A DNA stretch of 64,000 nucleotides from an uncultured Clostridia bacterium (lineage in GTDB: Bacteria; Bacillota; Clostridia; Oscillospirales; Ruminococcaceae), in assembly GCA_947383835.1 (NCBI GenBank), contig CANDEV010000001.1, positions 62,001 to 126,000 of the forward strand. Reading direction: 5' to 3'. A program made the position numbers and the translations under genes. Below, piece after piece: positions 1 through 8,986 of this stretch. Position 1 is the stretch's first letter, and every line of letters starts with the position of its first letter. The notes beneath the pieces are model-generated. The model saw nothing but the letters and a program-made list of their open reading frames with translations, was not told where the DNA came from and searched no databases.

Positions 1-489
1 ATTTCCGCGGTAGGTTCTCACGTTTCGGCTGTACCGAACCACCAGACAGGCAGGATAACTTCACTCAACACACGAGCTGTCACAGCAATGCCGGGCAGCT
101 TCGGGTATGAGCTTGACCCTGCCACGCTTACGGAAGAAGAAAAATCCGAAATACCCGCGCAAATAAAGCGTTTTAAGGAATACCGCAAGCTTATTCACAA
201 CGGAAAATATTATCGTCTTACAAATCCTTTGAAAGAAAATTTTGCTTTATGGGAATTTGTTTCAAATGATAATACCGAAATACTTTTGCAGGGAATGCAG
301 TTTCGTGCAGAGCCAAATTTTCTGCGGCACAGAATAAAACTGCGGGGACTTGATGAAAATAAAAAATATGTAATTTCTGAAGAAGAGCGTATCTATACGG
401 GAAAGGCTCTTCTGAACGGAGGAATACTGCTCCCTGCCGCAAAGGGCGATAACTTTGCCTATGAAATTTTTATTACGGAGGCAAAATAA
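1..489 (+). CDS. alpha-galactosidase, GH36, C-terminal part
   Basis: The frame is open from the first base, so the 5' part of the gene lies outside the window; 162 residues are visible. The start of the visible part (GSHVSAVPNHQTGR, then FGYELD) matches the conserved end of the GH36 barrel, and the rest is the C-terminal beta-sandwich. GH36 enzymes release alpha-linked galactose from raffinose-type sugars and galactomannan side chains. The internal ATG at position 88 is not a start, because the conserved family sequence continues upstream of it. The fructokinase gene follows one base after the stop, which suggests co-transcription and joint use of raffinose or sucrose-type oligosaccharides. 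The catalytic aspartates cannot be checked here. Confidence 0.88.
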   Translation: MSAVGSHVSAVPNHQTGRITSLNTRAVTAMPGSFGYELDPATLTEEEKSEIPAQIKRFKEYRKLIHNGKYYRLTNPLKENFALWEFVSNDNTEILLQGMQFRAEPNFLRHRIKLRGLDENKKYVISEEERIYTGKALLNGGILLPAAKGDNFAYEIFITEAK

Positions 490-490
490 T

Positions 491-1447
491 ATGATTTCAA
501 AAAAATATAATGTTGCCGCTTTGGGCGAGCTGCTTATAGATTTTACCGAAAACGGATCGTCGGAAAACGGCAATCCGCTGCTTGAAGCAAATCCCGGAGG
601 CGCGCCGTGCAACGTTCTTGCAATGCTTGAAAAGCTTGGTAAAAAAACAGCGTTTATCGGTAAAGTTGGTAACGACAGCTTTGGAAAAATGCTTTGCGAT
701 ACGATCAAAAACTGCGGTATTGAAACAGGTGGACTTGTGTTCGACAAAAGCGTGCCGACTACACTCGCATTTGTACACAATAATCCTGACGGAGACAGAG
801 AATTTAGCTTTTACAGAAATCCGGGAGCCGACATGATGCTCAGCCGCAGCGAGGTAAACGCCGATATTATTTGTAATTCGGAAATATTCCATTTTGGAAC
901 GCTTTCAATGACGCATAAATCAAACAAAGATGCGACCGTGTATGCGGTTAACATTGCGAAAGGAAATGGGTTGCTGATCTCATTTGACCCAAATCTCAGA
1001 AAACCGCTTTGGGGAAATTTTGATGAAGCAAAAGCAGCAATGGAATATGGATTTTCAGTATGTGATATTCTGAAAATATCAGATGACGAAATAGAATTTA
1101 TAACTGGAGAAACGGATATAGACAAAGGGATCGAAACAATACGAAAAAAATATGCCATTCCGCTGATATTTGCAACAAAGGGACGTTTGGGCAGTAATGC
1201 ATACTGCGGAAATATTACAGTTAAACGTCCCGCATATGAGAATAAAAATGTACTGGATACCACAGGTGCAGGTGATACTTTTATGGGCTGTGCTCTCAGC
1301 TTTGTATGCGAAAACGGAGTGCATATGAATGAAAATCAGCTAAACACTCTGTTGAATTTTTCTAATGCTGCGGCTTCAATTATAACAGGGAGAAAAGGAG
1401 CGCTGAAGGTAATGCCTGCACTTGATGAAATTGTCAATATTATTTGA
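491..1447 (+). CDS. scrK: fructokinase, PfkB/ribokinase family
   Basis: A 318-residue sugar kinase that probably phosphorylates fructose with ATP in the cytoplasm. The PfkB signatures are present: the N-terminal glycine-rich NPGGAPCNV with GKVGND downstream, and the C-terminal DTTGAGD at about residues 256-262, whose last Asp is the catalytic base. The start at 491 is chosen over an upstream in-frame ATG because GGAGG lies about 10 bases before it and it follows the alpha-galactosidase stop directly. Fructose specificity is inferred from overall similarity to ScrK and the galactosidase neighbour; another PfkB substrate is possible. Confidence 0.85.
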   Translation: MISKKYNVAALGELLIDFTENGSSENGNPLLEANPGGAPCNVLAMLEKLGKKTAFIGKVGNDSFGKMLCDTIKNCGIETGGLVFDKSVPTTLAFVHNNPDGDREFSFYRNPGADMMLSRSEVNADIICNSEIFHFGTLSMTHKSNKDATVYAVNIAKGNGLLISFDPNLRKPLWGNFDEAKAAMEYGFSVCDILKISDDEIEFITGETDIDKGIETIRKKYAIPLIFATKGRLGSNAYCGNITVKRPAYENKNVLDTTGAGDTFMGCALSFVCENGVHMNENQLNTLLNFSNAAASIITGRKGALKVMPALDEIVNII

Positions 1448-1782
1448 CCCATTTTTATGAAAAAATAAAAACAATGCCGCATTTGTTCAGTTCATCTCTG
1501 TATACGGAGCTTGTGTATTTGCTCCCTCTGTCTGAATGAATAATTGCTCCGCACGCATATTATCTGCCATTGCAAGACCGTTCGGCAGCAAGTCATAACA
1601 GTCAAAAATCGCGGAACCATAGAGTTTCCCGTCCCTTGCTTTAATTTCCGTAATATCGGTAACGCACTTTTTCAGCATTTTTCAAGCTTGAAAATTTAAC
1701 ACTTTACAAGACATGTACTGTAATTATCTCACTATTTCTCAAAAGCTAAAAAGAACTATCAAAAAAAGAGCGTAAATATGCC
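1448..1782. other. intergenic region with no convincing gene
   Basis: Lies between the fructokinase stop and a terminator hairpin. The minus strand holds a 63-codon open frame (1487-1678), but it has no ribosome binding site and I do not recognise its protein. It may be a decayed fragment. Nothing else is identifiable. Confidence 0.4.
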
Positions 1783-1816
1783 GCGCCGCCAAATTAAATT
1801 CGGCGGCGCAGTTTTT
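1783..1816 (+). terminator. rho-independent terminator
   Basis: GCGCCGCC (1783-1790) pairs with GGCGGCGC (1802-1809) over an AT-rich loop and is followed by AGTTTTT. It would end the galactosidase-fructokinase transcript, about 330 bases after the stop codon. Confidence 0.65.
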
Positions 1817-1854
1817 AAGGAGAAATAAGAAAAACTCAAAGAGCAAAAAAATCG

Positions 1855-2652
1855 TCAATGCTCGGCAGCTTCTTCCGAAACCGACATTCTGTATTCGGAC
1901 GGAGTCATATTCATGCGTGATTTAAATTGCCGCATAAAATGAAGCTCACATTTATATCCGCACATCTGCGCGATTTTTGTTATGGAAATATCCGTTGTTG
2001 ACAAAAGAAATTTTGCGTGTTCAACACGGCTTAAAATAACGTCGTTCATTACGCTTATTCCAAAGGTTTCTTTGTACAAACGCTGAAAATATGACTTGCT
2101 CATTGCAAGCTGATGTGAAAGTCCCTCAATATTCCATTCGCCATACGGCATATTATAAATCTGAGACCGCAAAATTGCCATTTTATCGTAATGTGTGCTG
2201 GATTTGCTGCTGCCTGCCGAATGAATTTCCTCGCTTAGTTTTATAAAAAATAATTTCATATAAAGCTCTACCGAATCGGTTTTGAACATATTGGACGAAT
2301 ATCTTTCATACGACATATTTTTTATAATTAGCGAAAGTCCGTTTATATCTTCAAGCTTCATAACTTTATCAAACGGTATGTCAAGAGCTTCAAAAAAATC
2401 AAAATCACCGTTAGAAAGTCCGAAATGAAACCAGTCGTTGGAAAAATGCGAACCGCAGGCTTTGTAAAATTGAGGAGTCCCCTCTTTGTAAACAATAAAA
2501 GAATTAGGCTCGGTAACTGCATCTTTACCGGAAAATGTGAAAATTGCAGGCGTTTTTAATAACAGCATAAGATAATCTCCCGAACCGTCGGGACGCTGAA
2601 TTTGAAAATCCGCGTCGTGACGGTGATTATATCCGATATTGTTGATATGCAA
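1855..2652 (-). CDS. AraC family transcriptional regulator
   Basis: A 265-residue regulator with an N-terminal cupin-like sensor half (about 1-150) and a C-terminal double helix-turn-helix (about 165-260). The latter contains LSHQLAMSKSYFQRLYKE, ITKIAQMCGY and the family ending MTPSEYR. The start is TTG at 2652, supported by GGAGGTG seven bases upstream. It is the last gene of the leftward operon after the sugar-binding lipoprotein and GH1 beta-glucosidase, with only 16 bases to the latter. By analogy with such operons it should sense an oligosaccharide and control this locus. The direct repeats in the 5562-5658 region are the likely binding sites (inference). Confidence 0.9.
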   Translation of the reverse strand: MHINNIGYNHRHDADFQIQRPDGSGDYLMLLLKTPAIFTFSGKDAVTEPNSFIVYKEGTPQFYKACGSHFSNDWFHFGLSNGDFDFFEALDIPFDKVMKLEDINGLSLIIKNMSYERYSSNMFKTDSVELYMKLFFIKLSEEIHSAGSSKSSTHYDKMAILRSQIYNMPYGEWNIEGLSHQLAMSKSYFQRLYKETFGISVMNDVILSRVEHAKFLLSTTDISITKIAQMCGYKCELHFMRQFKSRMNMTPSEYRMSVSEEAAEH

Positions 2653-2668
2653 TTTTCACACCTCCGTT

Positions 2669-4015
2669 TCAAAGATCATTTCCGTTGCTTTCTATCACCT
2701 TTTTGTACCAAAATGCCGAATCCTTTGCAATTCTTTTTCCCGTCCCGTAATCTGTATAGATCATTCCGAAACGCGCTGTGTAGCCTATTGCCCATTCAAA
2801 ATTATCCATAAGCGACCATTGAAAATATCCGCGGCAGTCAATTCCGTCCTCGGCAGCTTTTTTAAATTCACGCAGATAGCGGTGCAGAAAATCAATTCTG
2901 TTCGGATCGTGGACCTCGCCGTCAACAGATATGACATCATGAGCAGCCATTCCGTTTTCAGTAATAAAGATCGGCAGCTTATACCGTTCATACATAAACC
3001 TCGGTCCCCAGTAAAGAGCTTCGGGAATAATATTCCACTTTATTGCATTAAGAGGACTTCCGTCGGCGAAAGGAACATTTTCCGCATAACCGTTTTCACC
3101 GTTCTTTACATATCTGCCCTGATAAATATTCAGTCCAAGAAAATCTATCGGTGAACTGATTATTTTCATATCCTCACCTGTAATATCGGGAAGAATATCG
3201 GCACACTCGTTTAAAATGCTGTCGGGATATTTTCCGAAAACAATAGGGTCGATCCAGTATGCGTCCGCAAATAGGAAATGCTCTCTGCCGCTTGCAAAAT
3301 ATGATTTTGCGGCAGCTTCCGCGTCGTTTTCCGAAATCGGACAGGGCGGCGCTGTTGCTGTAACAAATCCTATTCTTACATCCGGGATTTTTTCTCTTAA
3401 AACCCTGACAGCTTTTCCGTGTGATTTAAGAACATTATGCCCTATATGAAGCAGCTCCTCCTTGCCGAGAACAAGTCCCGGAGCGTGAACTCCCTCAAAA
3501 TATCCGCAGCCGACAAAAACCTCGGGCTCGTTAAATGTAATGATATTTTTTACTCTGCCTCCGAAAAGCTCCGCGCACACAGCGGCATATTCGGCAAACC
3601 AATCGGAAATTTTGTCATTGAGCCAGCCGCCCTGCAAATGCAGGGCATACGGCAAGTCCCAATGATAAAGCGTGACATACGGCTCTATCCCGTATTTAAG
3701 AAGCTCGTCGATAAGCTCGCTGTAAAATTTTACTCCCGCCTGATTTATTTTCCCGGTACCGTCCGGAATAATTCTGCTCCAGGAAATTGAGAACCGATAA
3801 GCCTTTAGACCAAGCTCGGACATAAGCTTTACATCAGCTTTAAATTTGTGGCAGTGGTCGCAGGCAACGTCGCCGTTGGAATTATCGCTTATTTTTCCAT
3901 CGGTATGGGAAAAAACGTCCCATATGCTTTTACCCTTACCGTCTTCGTCTGCCGCGCCCTCGATTTGATATGCGGCGGTTGCTGCGCCCCATACAAAATT
4001 ATCAGAAAAACTCAT
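2669..4015 (-). CDS. bglA: beta-glucosidase, GH1
   Basis: A 448-residue cytoplasmic GH1 enzyme of full family length that hydrolyses beta-glucosides such as cellobiose. The N-terminal signature FVWGAATAAYQIEGA is present. Glu163 (TFNEPE) is the acid/base and Glu353 (ITENG) the nucleophile. No signal peptide is seen. The start at 4015 follows GAGGTGATC. Its position between a sugar-binding lipoprotein and an AraC regulator suggests cleavage of imported oligosaccharides. Phospho-beta-glucosidase activity is less likely because no PTS gene is nearby. Confidence 0.93.
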   Translation of the reverse strand: MSFSDNFVWGAATAAYQIEGAADEDGKGKSIWDVFSHTDGKISDNSNGDVACDHCHKFKADVKLMSELGLKAYRFSISWSRIIPDGTGKINQAGVKFYSELIDELLKYGIEPYVTLYHWDLPYALHLQGGWLNDKISDWFAEYAAVCAELFGGRVKNIITFNEPEVFVGCGYFEGVHAPGLVLGKEELLHIGHNVLKSHGKAVRVLREKIPDVRIGFVTATAPPCPISENDAEAAAKSYFASGREHFLFADAYWIDPIVFGKYPDSILNECADILPDITGEDMKIISSPIDFLGLNIYQGRYVKNGENGYAENVPFADGSPLNAIKWNIIPEALYWGPRFMYERYKLPIFITENGMAAHDVISVDGEVHDPNRIDFLHRYLREFKKAAEDGIDCRGYFQWSLMDNFEWAIGYTARFGMIYTDYGTGKRIAKDSAFWYKKVIESNGNDL

Positions 4016-4060
4016 TGATGATCACCTCATATTTTATTATACAACAAGTTTCTTTTAAAA

Positions 4061-5479
4061 TCAAGACATGGCTTTAAGCTTTTCGTTCAGTTCATCAATA
4101 TACGCCTGAACGGCTCCGTTACGTTCGTCTCTTGTCTGATACCAATCGGTTCCGTTATAGCTCGCGTCCTTGATAGGATTGTGCAGCAGCTCATAAACAT
4201 CGGCATTTACCGCAGCATAGAAATCAACTACGGGATGTGCGTTTGTCAGATCGTTGGTGTAATTGTACATTTCGATCATTTCGTCTGTCCAGCCGTAGTC
4301 GCCGCGGAGCTTCTTATCGTTTACGTCCTTTACGCTTTCATCGGTATTTGCGGTAAGCTTACATTTGATAAAAGCCGCAACAGCTTCAGGATTTGGCGCG
4401 CCCTTGCACATTGCGTATGCGTCAAGACCGCCTGCGGCGCTGAGATACCATTCGTCGGCATTTTCGTCTCTCGGCATTGGCGCGAACATTATCTCGCCCG
4501 GCTTGCCGAATGCGGATATATCAGGTTCAAAAAGCTGCCATGAACCTACGGGATAGAATAAAGTAGTACCCTCTCCTATCTTTTCCGGGTGCTCCTTCCA
4601 GTTATATTCTGCACGCGGGAAATTTACACCTGCATTGTGCATTTCACGGAAGAGCTCCTGCACTCTTGCAAGATTCGGATCCATAACATTGTTCACTACT
4701 TCTCCGTTTTCCATACCAACAACGGGAACTCCTGTACTGAGCATCATAGCGAGCTCGTACCACCAGCCGTCAATAGCATACTTGCCTTGTTCGGTATTTG
4801 TAAAGTCATAGCACATCTGCTTGAAAGCGTTCCATGTCCATTCATTGTTATAAGCAAGCTCCGCCGGATCGTCAAAGCCGTTTTCTTCTATAGTGTTCTT
4901 ATTGTATATTATGATAGTTCCCGCGTCTGCGGATACACATGCCATATAATGCTTTCCGCCGATAGTGTGCATATCGTTTATTCTTCTTGCACCCTCCGGG
5001 AACAACTCCGAGTCGTAGTCTATGTAGTCATCCATTGGCTGGAACATTCCCGCCGACGCCTTTCCGGGAAAAGTATCCAGATCTGCTGCGGGAAACATAT
5101 CGGGAGAATTTCCACCCAAAACAAGAGTAGCAAGATCGTCGTACTTAGTTGAATCAGTCGTTGGTATATGCTCTATCTCTCCGCCGTATTTTGTTTTGAA
5201 AAGCTGGAGGAATACGTCTACGGTTTCGCCCTCTTCAGGTTCGAGAGACCAGAAGGAAAGCCATCTCAGCTTGCCGTTCTCAAGCTTTTCGGCGTCCACC
5301 TCTACCTGCTCGACTACCTCGGCATCCTCCGCAGCCATTGTTGCCGTAGTAGTTTCCTTAGGAGCAGAATATGTGTCAGCAGTCTGTCCTCCGTCATTTG
5401 TGCCGCAGCCCGGCAGCATTGCCGCCGCTATCGCAGCCGCTGTTATCAAAGATAATTTTTTTGTTGTTTCTTTTTTCAT
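4061..5479 (-). CDS. ABC transporter sugar-binding lipoprotein (solute-binding family 1)
   Basis: A 472-residue lipoprotein with lipobox LPGC (Cys25), a Thr/Glu-rich linker to about residue 65, and an extracellular solute-binding fold of the family that binds oligosaccharides (for example GGNSPDMFPAADLDTF, and FYPVGSWQLFEPDI). It would capture sugar outside the membrane and pass it to two permeases and an MsmK-type ATPase. No permease or ATPase gene is next to it, so the rest of the transporter must be elsewhere. It is the first gene of the operon with bglA and the AraC regulator, transcribed from the divergent promoter region before abfA. Confidence 0.9.
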   Translation of the reverse strand: MKKETTKKLSLITAAAIAAAMLPGCGTNDGGQTADTYSAPKETTTATMAAEDAEVVEQVEVDAEKLENGKLRWLSFWSLEPEEGETVDVFLQLFKTKYGGEIEHIPTTDSTKYDDLATLVLGGNSPDMFPAADLDTFPGKASAGMFQPMDDYIDYDSELFPEGARRINDMHTIGGKHYMACVSADAGTIIIYNKNTIEENGFDDPAELAYNNEWTWNAFKQMCYDFTNTEQGKYAIDGWWYELAMMLSTGVPVVGMENGEVVNNVMDPNLARVQELFREMHNAGVNFPRAEYNWKEHPEKIGEGTTLFYPVGSWQLFEPDISAFGKPGEIMFAPMPRDENADEWYLSAAGGLDAYAMCKGAPNPEAVAAFIKCKLTANTDESVKDVNDKKLRGDYGWTDEMIEMYNYTNDLTNAHPVVDFYAAVNADVYELLHNPIKDASYNGTDWYQTRDERNGAVQAYIDELNEKLKAMS

Positions 5480-5539
5480 AGATCATCACCTCATAAATAA
5501 TTTTAACAATATTGCTTTCTGTCAAAACCTTATGCTTTA

Positions 5540-5568
5540 ATAATAACCTTACCGAAGTATATTTTCAA
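5540..5568 (-). promoter_or_regulatory. promoter for the binding-protein/bglA/araC operon
   Basis: On the minus strand TTGAAA (5568-5563), a 17-base spacer and TATTAT (5545-5540). The -35 box lies inside the outer end of the left operator arm. Confidence 0.7.
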
Positions 5569-5658
5569 TGACTTATTATACTAAAACACTGACTTATTCT
5601 GCTGTACACCAAAACAAACAGAATAAGTCAGCGTTTTAGCATAATATGTCATTGAAAA
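5562..5658. promoter_or_regulatory. mirror-symmetric operator with AraC-type direct repeats
   Basis: Two 40-base arms (5562-5601 and 5619-5658) are inverted repeats of each other with three mismatches and a 17-base centre. Inside each arm the motif TGACNTATT/TGACTTATT occurs twice, 21 bases apart in direct orientation, the usual spacing of AraC-family half-sites. The outer ends of the arms contain the -35 boxes of both divergent promoters. The regulator at 1855-2652 is the obvious candidate ligand. Confidence 0.75.
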
Positions 5659-5680
5659 AAGCGGAAGAATACAGTATACT
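5652..5680 (+). promoter_or_regulatory. promoter for abfA and the GH5 gene
   Basis: TTGAAA (5652-5657), a 17-base spacer and TATACT (5675-5680). The -35 box overlaps the outer end of the right operator arm, a layout expected for an activator touching RNA polymerase. Confidence 0.75.
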
Positions 5681-5726
5681 TTGTATGCAAAAGTTTATTA
5701 TAGAATAATATCATGGAGGGAAAATT

Positions 5727-7217
5727 ATGAATGCAAAAATTACCATAAACAAAAACAAACAAATAAGCAAAATTGATGACAGGATATACGGTTCATTTAT
5801 AGAGCACCTCGGCAGAGCGGTATACGGCGGTATATATGAACCAAACCATAAAACCGCGGACGATATGGGTTTCCGCGGTGATGTTATGGATATGGTAAAA
5901 TCGCTGAATGTTCCGATTGTGCGTTATCCGGGAGGGAATTTTGTTTCGGGTTACAACTGGGAGGACGGCACAGGAGATAAAGCGAAGCGTCCCCAAAAAA
6001 TGGAGCTTGCATGGCAGTCCATAGAAACAAACGAGGTCGGCATAGACGAATTTCAGGAATGGGCAAAACGCGCAGGAAGCGAAATCCTCATGGCGGTAAA
6101 TTTAGGTACGCGGGGAGCGGACGACGCTCGAAATTTAGTTGAATACTGCAATGGCGAAGCAGATACATACTATGCCGAAATGCGGCGGAAAAATGGCTTT
6201 GATAATCCTTTCGGGATAAAAACATGGTGTCTCGGCAACGAAATGGACGGCGATTGGCAGATATGTCACAAAACGCCTTATGAATACGGCAGGACAGCCT
6301 GCGAAACCGCAAAGCTAATGAAATGGACGGACTCATCTATCGAGCTTGTAGCCTGCGGAAGCTCACATATAAATATGCCGACTTTCGGCGAATGGGAACG
6401 CACTGTTTTAAGGGAATGCTACGAGTACGTAGATTACATTTCCCTGCACAATTATTACGGCAACCCGAACAATGACACTGCGGCATACCTTGCTTCGGCA
6501 GAAGATATGGATAGCTTTATAAAACAAGTGGCGGCTATATGTGACGAAATAAAGGAGGAGAAAAACTCTGACAAAACTGTAAATCTTTCCTTTGACGAAT
6601 GGAACATCTGGTTCCACAGCAGCGAGCAGGATAAGAAAATTCCCAAATGGCAAATCGCGCCGCCGCTGCTTGAGGATATTTACAATCTTGAGGACGCGGT
6701 CGTTCTCGGAAATTTGCTTATTACACTTATCAACAACAGCGACAGAGTGAAAATTGCCTGCCTTGCACAGCTTGTGAATGTTATTGCACCGATCATGACG
6801 GAAACCGGCGGCAGGATATGGGCGCAGACTATTTTCTATCCCTTTATGTACACCTCGCGGCACGGCAGGGGGACTGCTCTTAATGCGGCTTGCGATTGCG
6901 GAGCTTATTCTGCGGGAAATAAGAAAAACGTCCCATACATTGATTCGGCGGCAGTTATTTCGGCGGACGAAAGCGAGCTTGCGATATTTGCGGTAAACCG
7001 TTCTCTTGATGAAAGCTGCTCTGTTGAGATTGATATTTCGGGGTACGAAAATTACCGTCCCGTTCGGCATATCGCCATGGAGGGAAACGATTTAAAAGCC
7101 GTTAATACTGTTGACGAACCGAATAAGGTTACACCAACTGAAAAGGAAATTTCGGGTAAGATCACTCTTTCTCCTCATTCATGGAACATGATAATTTTAA
7201 AGGAGGTTCAGCAATGA
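5727..7217 (+). CDS. abfA: alpha-L-arabinofuranosidase, GH51
   Basis: A 496-residue GH51 enzyme of full length without a signal peptide, so probably cytoplasmic. It removes arabinose from arabinoxylan- or arabinan-derived oligosaccharides. Family signatures are the N-terminal IYGSFIEHLGRAVYGGIYEP, VRYPGGNFVSGYNWEDG, the acid/base Glu172 in WCLGNEMDG and the nucleophile Glu291 in SFDEWNIW. GGAGG precedes the ATG. Its stop overlaps the start of the GH5 gene (ATGA), which points to translational coupling. Confidence 0.95.
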   Translation: MNAKITINKNKQISKIDDRIYGSFIEHLGRAVYGGIYEPNHKTADDMGFRGDVMDMVKSLNVPIVRYPGGNFVSGYNWEDGTGDKAKRPQKMELAWQSIETNEVGIDEFQEWAKRAGSEILMAVNLGTRGADDARNLVEYCNGEADTYYAEMRRKNGFDNPFGIKTWCLGNEMDGDWQICHKTPYEYGRTACETAKLMKWTDSSIELVACGSSHINMPTFGEWERTVLRECYEYVDYISLHNYYGNPNNDTAAYLASAEDMDSFIKQVAAICDEIKEEKNSDKTVNLSFDEWNIWFHSSEQDKKIPKWQIAPPLLEDIYNLEDAVVLGNLLITLINNSDRVKIACLAQLVNVIAPIMTETGGRIWAQTIFYPFMYTSRHGRGTALNAACDCGAYSAGNKKNVPYIDSAAVISADESELAIFAVNRSLDESCSVEIDISGYENYRPVRHIAMEGNDLKAVNTVDEPNKVTPTEKEISGKITLSPHSWNMIILKEVQQ

Positions 7218-8356
7218 AAAAAATTATTTCGGCAATATCAGCGGCGGCTTTAGTACTGTCACTTTCCGCCTGTGAAAAAAAGAATGAAGATACCCGTCCG
7301 CTTGGAGAAATGCGGAATATTTCGTCAGCAGAGCTTGTTGCGGAAATGGGTGCAGGCTGGAATTTAGGCAACACAATGGACGCCGAAGGCGGTGAGACAG
7401 CATGGGGAAATCCCGTCACAACAAAGGAAATGATAGACGAGGTTTGCAGTGCAGGCTTCAACACGCTAAGAATACCTACTACATGGAACGGTCATATGGG
7501 CGAAGCTCCCGAATATACCGTTGACAGCCAATGGCTGAACCGTGTGGAAGAGATTGCGGGCTATGCTCTTGAAAATAATATGTACGTAATAATCAATACT
7601 CACCACGAAACGGACTGGATAAAGCCGCAATATGACGGACTTGACGGTGTAAAAGTACAATTTGCCGCTTTATGGACGCAGATAGCCGAGCATTTTAAGG
7701 ATTACGGCGACCACATTATTTTTGAGGGACTTAACGAACCCCGCATTGTTGGCGGTGAAAATGAGTGGAGCGGCGGTACAGAGGAGGGCAGGGATTGTCT
7801 GAACCAGCTCAACGATGTATTTGTTGAAACAGTCCGCAAAACAGGCGGGAACAACGAAACAAGGACGCTTCTTATTACAACGTTTGCGGCGCAGCCTGTT
7901 GCTTCTGCAATAAACGCCATAACTATACCTGACGACGAGTATATCGGTGTTTCTATCCACGCATATACGCCATACCGTTTCACCTATGATTCCGTGGGAG
8001 AAAGCTGGAATACAGCCATGTTTGACGACTCCTGCTCTACAGAGATAGATTATCTGTTTGATAGCCTTAACAATACCTTTGTCAGCAAGGGAATACCCGT
8101 GATAATTACCGAGTACGGCAGCGTATCCAAAATGATCGACAAGGATTGGTACATCAGCAACACCGACGAGGTTGTAAAGTGGGTATCGCATTATATCGGT
8201 ACTGCCGAAAAATACGATATTCCCTGCATATGGTGGGATAATGGATACCACGAATCGGGCAATGAACTTTTTGGGATTTTCAACCGTCAGGAGCTTAACT
8301 GGTATGAGCCGGAAGTTGTGGACGCGATTATTAATTCGCTAAGCGTTTTAGATTAA
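7214..8356 (+). CDS. GH5 endoglucanase-type lipoprotein
   Basis: A 380-residue lipoprotein with signal MKKIISAISAAA and lipobox LSAC (Cys20), so it is anchored outside the cell. The GH5 cellulase barrel follows: GWNLGNTMDA, ETAWGNP, HHE, the acid/base Glu175 in FEGLNEPR and the nucleophile Glu300 in ITEYGS. The ETAWGNP signature suggests subfamily GH5_4, which includes endoglucanases and xyloglucanases, but the substrate is not certain. The start at 7214 overlaps the abfA stop by four bases and has AAAGGAGG upstream. No carbohydrate-binding or dockerin module is seen. Confidence 0.92.
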   Translation: MKKIISAISAAALVLSLSACEKKNEDTRPLGEMRNISSAELVAEMGAGWNLGNTMDAEGGETAWGNPVTTKEMIDEVCSAGFNTLRIPTTWNGHMGEAPEYTVDSQWLNRVEEIAGYALENNMYVIINTHHETDWIKPQYDGLDGVKVQFAALWTQIAEHFKDYGDHIIFEGLNEPRIVGGENEWSGGTEEGRDCLNQLNDVFVETVRKTGGNNETRTLLITTFAAQPVASAINAITIPDDEYIGVSIHAYTPYRFTYDSVGESWNTAMFDDSCSTEIDYLFDSLNNTFVSKGIPVIITEYGSVSKMIDKDWYISNTDEVVKWVSHYIGTAEKYDIPCIWWDNGYHESGNELFGIFNRQELNWYEPEVVDAIINSLSVLD

Positions 8357-8357
8357 G

Positions 8358-8391
8358 AAAAAAGCTTCCGTATTTCTACGGAAGCTTTTTT
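8358..8391 (+). terminator. rho-independent terminator after the GH5 gene
   Basis: A perfect 14-base inverted repeat (8358-8371 with 8378-8391, core GCTTCCGT/ACGGAAGC) with a six-base loop, ending in six T residues just after the GH5 stop codon. Confidence 0.9.
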
Positions 8392-8410
8392 CGCTGCAGG
8401 GCATTCTGCC

Positions 8411-8494
8411 TGGTGCGGGTAACAGGACTTGAACCTGCACGTCGGGGACACCAGATCCTAAGTCTGGCGCGTCTGCCAATTCCGCCATACCCGC
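8411..8494 (-). tRNA. tRNA-Leu (anticodon UAG)
   Basis: The minus strand folds as a leucine tRNA. The acceptor arms are GCGGGTA (8494-8488) and TACCCGC. The D-loop contains GGCGGAATTGGCAGACGC, the anticodon stem CCAGA/TCTGG encloses CTTAGGA (anticodon TAG), a long class II variable arm follows, and the T-arm is GCAGGTTCAAGTCCTGT. The terminal CCA is encoded at 8413-8411. Confidence 0.95.
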
Positions 8495-8986
8495 GTATTA
8501 AATTTTCTGTCGATTTTTTATTTGCTCAACAGCCGCAAGAAAAAACTGAAGCTCTACAGTAATAACCCTGTCCAAATCCAATATATTTGTAAGTTTCACC
8601 ATAGGTGTTATATTTTTAATTTATTTTATCGACAAATGGAAATGTACCGCATAATAAAAATAGTATTCTTTTCAAAAATGCCAAAAGCGAACCCAAATTT
8701 CAGAAATAACGGCATTTTGTCGTATGCTTCGAAGCTTGTTCTGTTTAGGAACTTCTCGACAGTTAATTCTTCATAGTAATCTGCCCAAATCTATCGCGTA
8801 TGCCAATTTCGCCAATTCGTCGAGCTAACCTGATAAAATAATTATACCATGACCAAAACGAAAAGTCAATACCGATTTTCAGATACGAACCGCAAGTAAC
8901 GCTGTCAAACTTAAATTGTCGATAAAAGACAGAAAAATTATATGTTTCTACAAACATTCCCGATTAAAGACTAATATACAAGAAAT
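8495..8986. other. AT-rich intergenic region upstream of tRNA-Leu
   Basis: No gene with a ribosome binding site or recognisable product is seen. It holds a degenerate tRNA-Leu fragment (8784-8820), and composition is more AT-rich than the flanking genes. It looks like decayed inserted DNA next to a tRNA gene. Confidence 0.45.
8784..8820 (-). repeat. degenerate tRNA-Leu 5' half, copy 1
   Basis: Matches the D-arm to anticodon part of the intact tRNA-Leu at 8411-8494 in about 25 of 31 positions. The best block is GCCAATTTCGCCA against GCCAATTCCGCCA. It cannot form a tRNA. Possible remnant of an attachment site or a decayed tRNA copy. Confidence 0.6.

Noticed and set aside
1487..1678. 63-codon open frame on the minus strand
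   Set aside because: No ribosome binding site and no recognisable product, so it was mentioned only as part of the intergenic entry.
8522..8776. 84-codon open frame in the AT-rich region after tRNA-Leu
   Set aside because: No ribosome binding site, odd Lys/Tyr/Phe-rich composition from AT-rich DNA, and no family resemblance.
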